From assembly GCA_044224215.1 (NCBI GenBank), contig JBGAKX010000062.1, positions 1 to 24,494 on the forward strand: a DNA stretch of 24,494 bases, read 5' to 3'. This stretch comes from DAOMFM01 sp035429825 (GTDB taxonomy: Bacteria > Acidobacteriota > Blastocatellia > UBA7656 > JADIYM01). Within the stretch, counting starts at the first letter, position 1. The number at the start of each line of letters is the position of its first letter. Of the stretch, positions 13,960 to 19,929 are shown in pieces. The position numbers were made by a program, and so were the translations under genes. The notes below the pieces were generated by a model. That model saw nothing but the letters and a program-made list of their open reading frames with translations, was not told the origin of the DNA and made no database searches.

Positions 13960-15897
13960 TCAGGCCTTGACGCCGCGGCGCATCAACTCTTCGAGCGCGT
14001 ACTTCCGGACTTCTGTGCAGTCGACGGGCATCTCGACCATCGTCGCCGTGTCGTCGTCGGCGATCGTGGCGTACTGCAACTGCGTGACACTCTCGAGATG
14101 CGCCACGGCCTGCAGCGTCTCGGAATCGATTGACTGCGTCGCCTCCTCCATCACGCGTCCGAGCGCCGTGACGGCGTCCTGCGCATCCTGCTTGCCGAGC
14201 GCCAGCGCGATCAGCCACTTCACGCCACGAGCATCGCCGAGCCGTCCCAGCGTCTCGGCCGCGTGCATGCGGACGGCCTCAGACGCATCCTCGAGCGCGG
14301 TCGCGAGCGCCGCAACGGCCTTTGGATCTCGGACCGCGCCGAGCGCCTCGATGGCCTGAAACCGGGCGCCTTCGTCACCGGATTTGAGCGTCGCGACGAG
14401 GAGCGCCGACGATTTCGCGTCTCCGATTCGTTTGAGCGCCTCCGCCGCGGCCACGCGGACCGTGCCGTCCGGGTCCTTGATCGTCGCGGCAAGCGAGTCG
14501 GTGGCTCGCGGATCGCCGAGGACCCCGAGCGCATAGGCGGCGCCGCGCCTCACATCCGGCTCGGAGTCCTTGAGCGCGCCGACCAGCGGCGTCACCGCAA
14601 GCACGTCTCCGAGCGTCGCAAGCGATTCGACGGCGGCGACACGAACCGCATCGGCTTCGTCCGTGAGCGCGAGGATGAGCGGCTCGACGGCGCTCGGGTC
14701 GCCGATCGAGCCGAGCGCTTCGGCGGCCTGAAACCGGACGCCCCCGTCGGGATCCTTCAGCGCGGTGATCAGCGTGGGAACGGCGCGGACGTCGCCTATA
14801 CGGCCGAGCGCCTCGATGGCCGATTCGCGAACGAGCGAATTCGGATCGGCGAGCAGTTTGACGAGATGCGGGAGCGCCTGGGCGCCCTCGGCGAGCACGT
14901 CGTCGAACTCCTGGCGCGCAATGGCCGCGACGATGCGCTGCTCGGCGTTCGCCGGCGTCCACTTCAGGCGTTCGAGCGCGCGAACGGCCTCGGTGCGGAT
15001 TCCGTCATCCGGGTCCTTGAGCGACTCCACAAGCGCAGGGATCGACGGCTTCCCGAGAAGCACCAGCGTATCCGCCGCGGCCTTTCTCGCCGTTCGGTCG
15101 TGGAACGCGGCGACGAGCGCGGGCACGGCCGGAGCGCCTGCGTTCACGAGCGCCTTCTTGGCGAGCTCGAACGCGTCAGAGAACGGATTCTTGAGCTCGG
15201 CGACGAGCGGCTCGATGGCGCGCGCGTCGGCGATCCTGCCCAGCGCCTTGACCGCTTCGTCACGGACACCCGCGTCCCGGTCCTGCAGGCAATGCACGAG
15301 TGCTTCGACTGCGCGGGGATCCCTCAGGTGCCCGAGCGCTTCGGCGGACGCCTTGCGCGAGCCGGCGTTCTTGTCCTTCAGCAGGTGGATCAGCGGGTCG
15401 ACCGCGCTAGCATCTCCAATCTCGCCAAGAATTTCCGCCGCGGTCTGCTGCATCTCAACGTCGCCGGTCTTGAGCGCCGTCACGAAGGCTGGAACCGTGC
15501 TGCGCGCCGCCGCCGACTTTGACCAGTTCGGGTCGATCTTGTCGAGCGCTTCTGACGCCGCCTTTCGAACGTTGACCTTGTCGTCCTTAAGCAGGTGGAC
15601 GAGACCTTCGACGGCTCGCGAGTTGCGGATCTTTCCAAGCGCCTCGGCGGCGGCGCGCCGAACGTCCGAGTCGCGATCGCGCAGCGCTTCCATCAGCGAT
15701 TCGACGGCCCGCACATCCTTGATCTTGCCGAGCGCTTCGGCGACGGCAAGCCGGACGAGATACGATTCGTCGCGGATGGCCTTCGTCAGCGGCTCGACGG
15801 CCGCGGTATCACCCGTCTCACCGAGTTTCTCCGCCGCCTCCTTCCTCTTGTACTCGTCCTTGGATGTGAGTTGCCGTACGGTGAACCACGACAGCAT
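13960..15897 (-). CDS. HEAT-repeat (PBS-lyase-like) protein
   Basis: A 645-residue protein built almost entirely of about 31-residue helical repeats of the type VRxAAAEALGxIGDxRAVxPLxxALKD, roughly 18 copies. Such solenoids are protein-binding scaffolds; no catalytic motif is visible. There is no signal peptide or membrane helix, so it should be cytoplasmic. One central segment (about residues 330-370, KWTPANAEQRIVAAIARQ) departs from the repeat, and a non-repeat C-terminal part (about 590-645) has its own sequence. ATG 15897 is chosen because AAAGGAG sits seven bases upstream. The frame stays open to 16128, but the added residues do not resemble HEAT repeats and cover the likely promoter. 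It converges on the GAF phosphatase with a 6-bp gap. Partner unknown. Confidence 0.88.
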   Translation of the reverse strand: MLSWFTVRQLTSKDEYKRKEAAEKLGETGDTAAVEPLTKAIRDESYLVRLAVAEALGKIKDVRAVESLMEALRDRDSDVRRAAAEALGKIRNSRAVEGLVHLLKDDKVNVRKAASEALDKIDPNWSKSAAARSTVPAFVTALKTGDVEMQQTAAEILGEIGDASAVDPLIHLLKDKNAGSRKASAEALGHLRDPRAVEALVHCLQDRDAGVRDEAVKALGRIADARAIEPLVAELKNPFSDAFELAKKALVNAGAPAVPALVAAFHDRTARKAAADTLVLLGKPSIPALVESLKDPDDGIRTEAVRALERLKWTPANAEQRIVAAIARQEFDDVLAEGAQALPHLVKLLADPNSLVRESAIEALGRIGDVRAVPTLITALKDPDGGVRFQAAEALGSIGDPSAVEPLILALTDEADAVRVAAVESLATLGDVLAVTPLVGALKDSEPDVRRGAAYALGVLGDPRATDSLAATIKDPDGTVRVAAAEALKRIGDAKSSALLVATLKSGDEGARFQAIEALGAVRDPKAVAALATALEDASEAVRMHAAETLGRLGDARGVKWLIALALGKQDAQDAVTALGRVMEEATQSIDSETLQAVAHLESVTQLQYATIADDDTATMVEMPVDCTEVRKYALEELMRRGVKA

Positions 15898-15985
15898 CGT
15901 GAGGCTCCTTTGCTCCGCGGTCGCCCGCCACTGCAAATCCGAGACGAAGGCGGACTCCCAATCCTCGCTGCTCGCGAGATCAAGC

Positions 15986-16014
15986 AAGCTACTAACTACG
16001 CGAAGGCATGTCAA
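15986..16014 (-). promoter_or_regulatory. putative sigma-70-type promoter of the HEAT-repeat gene
   Basis: On the minus strand, a perfect TTGACA (16009-16014) is followed by 17 bp and TAGCTT (15986-15991, 3 of 6). The start site would be near 15979, leaving a leader of about 80 nt before ATG 15897. The good -35 and spacer make this plausible; the -10 is poor. Confidence 0.45.
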
Positions 16015-16025
16015 GGAGTCGGTCC

Positions 16026-16730
16026 ATGACGCACCAATTGTCGCGAATTCGCGACACGAGAGCCGCTCGACGGGCCCCGTTGTCGCCGTCGATGTGCGTT
16101 TCGCCAATTCTCTTTTTCCAGCAACCAACGTATGATGGGTGCGAATCGATAAGCTCCCATCGAGACGTTCTGTTGGAATACGCAGCCATATTTCGGCAAT
16201 TGCCGGTTCCGCTGGCGATCGTCGACCACGAGTTCGTTATCCTGGATGCGAGTGAGGCGTACGCTCTGCTGGCCGGGCGCAAGCTCCATGAGCTTGTCGG
16301 CGAACCGCTTGCGGTCGCGTTCAACGGAACAGTGCCGGACGACATCGTCGCGGCGATCCGGAATGGGGACGACCTCGACCTGGCCGGAACGATGGCAGAC
16401 GGCGAGTACCGGGTTCGTTGCGCCAGCTGCGGAGCGGCGACGGGCGACCAGGTGCGGATGCTGGTCGTCATGACGCCCTCGGGCGACGAGTCGGCCTCGG
16501 AAACCCTCAGCCAGCTCCAGCAAGCCGTCCGGACGATCCGTCACGAGATAAACAACCCGCTTACGGGCGCGCTTGGCAACATCAACCTGTTGCTGCGTCA
16601 GGCAAACCTCGACGAGAAGACCCGAAAGCGGCTCACGACCGCCGAGCAGGAGATCAAGAAGGTCAGCCTGATCGTCCTGAAACTCGCCGACCTCGCTCCG
16701 CGACCTGAGGCAGACTCAGCCGATTCCTGA
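16026..16730 (+). CDS. PAS protein with histidine-kinase dimerisation (DHp) domain but no ATPase domain
   Basis: A 234-residue protein. A PAS domain (about 55-150: VPLAIVDHEFVILDASEAYALL) contains a CxxC pair (RCASC). A HisKA-like helical hairpin follows with an intact H-box, TIRHEINNPLTGALGN (phospho-acceptor His about 173). The chain stops 60 residues later, at the end of the second DHp helix. None of the N, G1 or G2 boxes of a kinase ATPase domain follow; the next gene is convergent and overlaps by 15 bp. The start is uncertain. ATG 16026 has AAGGAG seven bases upstream, but the first 45 or so codons have unusually A/T-rich third positions and overlap the HEAT promoter. A TATGAT at 16131 suggests a later start such as TTG 16173. 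It may be a phosphotransfer or sensor subunit, or a degraded kinase. Confidence 0.72.
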   Translation: MTHQLSRIRDTRAARRAPLSPSMCVSPILFFQQPTYDGCESISSHRDVLLEYAAIFRQLPVPLAIVDHEFVILDASEAYALLAGRKLHELVGEPLAVAFNGTVPDDIVAAIRNGDDLDLAGTMADGEYRVRCASCGAATGDQVRMLVVMTPSGDESASETLSQLQQAVRTIRHEINNPLTGALGNINLLLRQANLDEKTRKRLTTAEQEIKKVSLIVLKLADLAPRPEADSADS

Positions 16731-17720
16731 GGCCTTTCGGTTTCGCGGTCCCGTGCCCGCGGCTTCGCGCGTGTGGATCAGGAATTCGTGGGCCGTGGTG
16801 AACCCCATGCTCGCGTAGAGGCCGGCGGCGTGCTCGTTCGCTGCGGTGACGGCGAGCGTCGCCAGACGGCAACCGCTCTCCTTTGCGCGCGCGAGCGACC
16901 GTTCGATCATCGCGCGGCCAATTCCCTCGCCCTGGTAAATCGGCAGCACCGAGACCTGGCCGAGATGGGCTGCCGCGATCGAGATCCGTGAGCTGACCGC
17001 CACGCCACAGATTCTATTGGACTTGCGGTCTACGGCGACGCTCGAAATCCCCCGGTCGAACGTTCCGCACCACGCGCTGTCCGTGAGCGCGTCCAGAAGG
17101 TCCGCGCACCCCTCGCGCGTCCGGTACTGGCAGTTCATCCGGGCGTCCACGGTGCCTCGGTATGCCTGGTAGATGACCTCGACCGCCTGCGTGAAGTCGG
17201 CGTCGCGCCACGGCCTGATCTCGACGCGGATATGCGATGTCATCTGTTCAACGCCGGTGTCGGCCTCGCGAGTCATGTAGAGCCGGGCAGCGTTTACAAA
17301 TCCCTCATTCAAAAAGACTTCGTCGAAGCCCTCGGTCGCGAACGAGACCGACTGGCTCTCGATTCGTTTGCGGGTCTTTGACCGCTGGATCTGTTGGAGT
17401 ATCCCGCGCGCCAGTGCCGAGTTGACGGTGATACCGCGAGCGTCAGGCCGGACGTAGAGGTCGCCGATCAGGCACCGATCCACCTCGTACGTGAAGAATC
17501 CGAAGCCGACCGGTTCGCCGTCGACCATGACCGCCGACCCCTTGAGCGATCGCGCCCGAATAGCGTTGGACAGAAACCGGGTGATCTCGCCAAGGTCCCA
17601 GTGCAGCCGCTCGAGCCACTCGAGCCGCTGGAGTTCGAGGAGGTCGTCAAGCGCGCCAGGTTCAAGGTTGCGGAACGTGACGAGCGACAGACCGGGGGCC
17701 TTCGAAATCGGAGAAGCCAT
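16716..17720 (-). CDS. tandem GNAT-domain N-acetyltransferase
   Basis: A 334-residue protein made of two GNAT halves. The C-terminal half (about 165-315) has a clear acetyl-CoA-binding motif A, VLPIYQGEGIGRAMI, followed by AANEHAAGLYASMGF, the classic GNAT ending. The N-terminal half (about 15-150) has the fold pattern (GDLYVRPDARGITVNSALARG), but its Q/RxxGxG/A loop is degenerate, so it may be structural or substrate-binding. The substrate is unknown. ATG 17720 is favoured because the protein begins shortly before the first GNAT strand; the Shine-Dalgarno sequence is poor. A TTG at 17774 would overlap the FlgM-like gene. It starts 23 bp after that gene on the same strand and is probably co-transcribed with it. 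Its 3' end overlaps the convergent PAS-DHp gene by 15 bp. Confidence 0.82.
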   Translation of the reverse strand: MASPISKAPGLSLVTFRNLEPGALDDLLELQRLEWLERLHWDLGEITRFLSNAIRARSLKGSAVMVDGEPVGFGFFTYEVDRCLIGDLYVRPDARGITVNSALARGILQQIQRSKTRKRIESQSVSFATEGFDEVFLNEGFVNAARLYMTREADTGVEQMTSHIRVEIRPWRDADFTQAVEVIYQAYRGTVDARMNCQYRTREGCADLLDALTDSAWCGTFDRGISSVAVDRKSNRICGVAVSSRISIAAAHLGQVSVLPIYQGEGIGRAMIERSLARAKESGCRLATLAVTAANEHAAGLYASMGFTTAHEFLIHTREAAGTGPRNRKASGIG

Positions 17721-17743
17721 TGATTTACCGCGAGTTACAGGTA

Positions 17744-17980
17744 CTACGCCGGATTCCGGTCGCTCGCGGCCCAAGCCTCGAGCACGCGACGTGCGATGGT
17801 GTCGCTATCAACATGATAGGTGCCGGAAGCAACCGCTTCGCGCAGGCGCTCGACACGTTTCGCACGGTCGGAATCCATGGGGGGACCTCCAATACTGCTC
17901 CGCGGACGACGAATGCACGCCGGTGGCGACAGAAGTTCTGCCGTGGGTGTCTCACCCCACTTCAGGCCGTTTGGTGCCAT
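17744..17980 (-). CDS. very small FlgM-like (anti-sigma-28) protein
   Basis: A 78-residue open frame whose C-terminal part, RVERLREAVASGTYHVDS followed by DTIARRVLEAW, matches the sigma-28-binding C-terminal helices of FlgM. The pattern is RV..LR.AI..G.Y.VD...IA..LL. FlgM binds and inhibits the flagellar sigma factor FliA. Two starts each have a strong Shine-Dalgarno sequence: ATG 17980 (GGAGGAG five bases upstream) and ATG 17878 (GGAGGT six bases upstream), which would give a 44-residue core. I prefer 17980 because it lies about 24 nt after the start site predicted from the sigma-28-like promoter. The first 34 codons have weaker third-position GC bias and resemble no FlgM N-terminus, so the shorter form remains possible. 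No flagellar genes are nearby. Confidence 0.7.
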   Translation of the reverse strand: MAPNGLKWGETPTAELLSPPACIRRPRSSIGGPPMDSDRAKRVERLREAVASGTYHVDSDTIARRVLEAWAASDRNPA

Positions 17981-18010
17981 TCGGGCTCCTCCAACGAGCT
18001 TACACCGTAT

Positions 18011-18038
18011 TCATCGGCCCGATGTGACCGGGACTTTA
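18011..18038 (-). promoter_or_regulatory. putative sigma-28 (FliA)-type promoter of the FlgM-like gene
   Basis: On the minus strand, TAAAGTCC (18031-18038) is followed by 12 bp and GCCGATGA (18011-18018). The enteric FliA consensus is TAAAGTTT, 11 bp, GCCGATAA, so the elements match 6 of 8 and 7 of 8 with one extra spacer base. The expected start is near 18004, directly ahead of GGAGGAG and ATG 17980. flgM is often under sigma-28 control, which makes the match more credible. Confidence 0.55.
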
Positions 18039-18040
18039 CA

Positions 18041-18073
18041 TAAAAAGACCATAAACGCCGCCACATTGCGGCG
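18041..18073 (-). terminator. intrinsic terminator after the ABC exporter gene
   Basis: On the minus strand, CGCCGC (18068-18073), a six-base loop and GCGGCG (18056-18061) form a perfect six-bp G/C stem. TTTATGGTCTTTTT follows. It starts 9 bp after the exporter's stop and ends 3 bp before the sigma-28-like promoter, separating the two transcripts. Confidence 0.7.
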
Positions 18074-18081
18074 AACGCGCC

Positions 18082-19899
18082 CTACACCGGAGTGATCTTG
18101 ACCGGTTCCGGCGTGAAGTCCTCGCCCGGGTTGATAAATCGATTGCGCTCTATGCGGTACTGCCGATCGTAGAGCTGCCGGTAACGGCCGTCCAGAGCGA
18201 GGAGCGTGTCGTGCGTGCCCCGTTCGACGATTCGTCCGTGGTCGAGCACCAGAATCTGGTCGGCGCTCTGGATGGTCGACAGGCGGTGGGCGATCACAAA
18301 CGTCGTCCGTCCCTTTCGAAGCGTGTCGAGCCCGTCCTGGATCATCGCCTCGCTCTCGCTGTCGAGGCTCGACGTCGCCTCGTCGAGGATGAGAACCCGA
18401 GGCTGGGCCAGAATCGCGCGCGCTATCGCCACCCGCTGGCGCTGGCCGCCCGAGAGCTTCACGCCGCGCTCGCCGACGACGGTCCGGTACCCGTCCGGAA
18501 ATCCGAGCACGAACTCGTCGCAATGCGCGACACGCGCGGCATCGCGCACTTCGTCCATTGTTGCGTCGGGTCGCGAAAACCGGATGTTGTCGGCAATCGA
18601 CCCGTCGAACAGAAAGTTGTCCTGCAGCACGACGCCGATCGCCCCGCGAAACTCCCTCAGGCGTATGGCGTCGAGATCCCGGCCGTCGACCGTCACGCGA
18701 CCGCTCTGCGGCCGGTTGAACGCAAGCACGAGACCGATCAGCGTGCTCTTCCCGGACCCGCTCGGCCCGACGAGCGCGGTCGTCGTGCCCGCCGGGGCGA
18801 CAAAGCTGACGTCGACGAGAACCGGCACGTTGTCGGTGTACTCAAACGACACGTTCTCGAAGGCCACGTCGCCGCGGATCTCGCCGAGCGGTTCGCGCTT
18901 CTGGTCCTCTTCGTCCTCGGTCGCCGTCTGGCGGATCTCGCGAATTCGATCGAGCCCGGCGAATGCCTCGGTGATCTGCGTGCCGATCGCGGCGATCTCG
19001 ACGACCGGCGCGGCGACCATCGCCGTGAAGAAGATGTACATGACAAAGTCGCCGAGCGTCATCGCACCCGACAGGATCGACCTGCCCCCGACGACCATCA
19101 TGACGACGCCGATGGCGCCGATGATGACGATCGAGAACGCGCTGATGCCCGAGACAGCCGTCATCGTCTGCGCCACGTTGCGGAACAGCCGGTGCGCGCC
19201 GCGCGCGAAGACGAGCGATTCGCGCCGCTCCGCCGAATATGCCTTCACCACGCGGATACCGCCAAGCGACTCGCCAAGCCGGCCGGTGACCTCGGCGTTG
19301 ATCTTGCCCCGCTCGCGAAACACCGGCCGCAGGCGCTTGAATGCGGCCGCGAGAATTCCGCCGAAGACGGCAAGGACGACCAGCGTGATGATCGTCATGC
19401 GCCAGTTCAGGTAGAACAACACGCCGAGCGCGATCGTCGCGGTGACGACGCTCCCCGTCAGCTGGACGAGACCCGTGCCGACAAGGTTCCGGATGCCCTC
19501 GGCGTCCGTCATGATCCGCGAGATCAACGCGCCGGTCTGCGTCGAGTCAAAGAACCGGATGGGCAAGCGTTCGACGTGAGCCTGCACCGTCTTGCGCATC
19601 TCGGTGATCGCGCGCTGCGCCGCCACGCCGAGGATCTGCGACAGGGCGAATGACGTCACGGCCTGGAACACGGTCGCCGCCCCGGCCGCAAGCGCGAGCG
19701 GAACGAGCATCGCGACGTCCTTCTTCCCGATCACGTCGTCGATCAGGTACTTGGAGCTCGCCGGCAGAACGAGCCCGAGCAGCCGGCTGATGAACATCAG
19801 GCCGAGGCCGAGCGAGAGCCGCGCGCGGTGCTGCCACACAAGGTCGCGCGCCTCGCGCCAGACATCCGGAAGTCTCAGGCGTTTCTTTGTTTCAGACAC
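18082..19899 (-). CDS. MsbA-like ABC exporter (fused permease and ATPase)
   Basis: A 605-residue half-transporter that should act as a homodimer in the inner membrane, exporting a lipid, peptide or drug. About six membrane helices fill residues 25-310. The nucleotide-binding domain (about 345-585) has every motif intact: Walker A GPSGSGKST (Lys384), Q-loop VVLQDN, signature KLSGGQRQRVAIARA (about 481-495), Walker B VLILDEATSSLD and H-loop IAHRLST. The sequence is close to MsbA/BmrA-type lipid and multidrug exporters, but the substrate cannot be read from it. The start is GTG 19899. No usable Shine-Dalgarno sequence precedes it, but a perfect TATAAT lies 7-12 bp upstream, hinting at a leaderless transcript. 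It follows glgP by 30 bp and ends at a clear terminator. Confidence 0.92.
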   Translation of the reverse strand: MSETKKRLRLPDVWREARDLVWQHRARLSLGLGLMFISRLLGLVLPASSKYLIDDVIGKKDVAMLVPLALAAGAATVFQAVTSFALSQILGVAAQRAITEMRKTVQAHVERLPIRFFDSTQTGALISRIMTDAEGIRNLVGTGLVQLTGSVVTATIALGVLFYLNWRMTIITLVVLAVFGGILAAAFKRLRPVFRERGKINAEVTGRLGESLGGIRVVKAYSAERRESLVFARGAHRLFRNVAQTMTAVSGISAFSIVIIGAIGVVMMVVGGRSILSGAMTLGDFVMYIFFTAMVAAPVVEIAAIGTQITEAFAGLDRIREIRQTATEDEEDQKREPLGEIRGDVAFENVSFEYTDNVPVLVDVSFVAPAGTTTALVGPSGSGKSTLIGLVLAFNRPQSGRVTVDGRDLDAIRLREFRGAIGVVLQDNFLFDGSIADNIRFSRPDATMDEVRDAARVAHCDEFVLGFPDGYRTVVGERGVKLSGGQRQRVAIARAILAQPRVLILDEATSSLDSESEAMIQDGLDTLRKGRTTFVIAHRLSTIQSADQILVLDHGRIVERGTHDTLLALDGRYRQLYDRQYRIERNRFINPGEDFTPEPVKITPV

Positions 19900-19905
19900 G
19901 GCGGG

Positions 19906-19911
19906 ATTATA
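19906..19911 (-). promoter_or_regulatory. perfect -10 box abutting the ABC exporter start codon
   Basis: TATAAT on the minus strand lies seven bases before GTG 19899. The -35 position at 17 bp (GATAGC, 19929-19934, overlapping the glgP stop) is poor. If used, transcription would start at or within a base or two of the initiation codon. No competing Shine-Dalgarno sequence is seen. Confidence 0.3.
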
Positions 19912-19929
19912 TCGTCCTCGGCCAGACCG

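Noticed and set aside
14263..15522. Long plus-strand frames opposite the HEAT-repeat gene (also 14765-16135)
   Set aside because: They look repetitive only because the HEAT repeats are; the minus strand has the proper repeat consensus and a good ribosome-binding site.
13960..15897. Regular spacing that could suggest a DNA repeat array or CRISPR
   Set aside because: The periodicity is about 93 bp with diverged units and is fully explained by about 31-residue HEAT repeats; there are no identical repeats with unique spacers.
15898..16128. N-terminal extension of the HEAT protein to 16128
   Set aside because: AAAGGAG lies seven bases before ATG 15897, the extra residues are not HEAT-like, and they would cover the likely promoter.
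17725..17955. Alternative minus-strand frame (76 codons) across the FlgM-like region
   Set aside because: It has no motif and no ribosome-binding site, whereas the neighbouring frame carries the FlgM signature and strong Shine-Dalgarno sequences.
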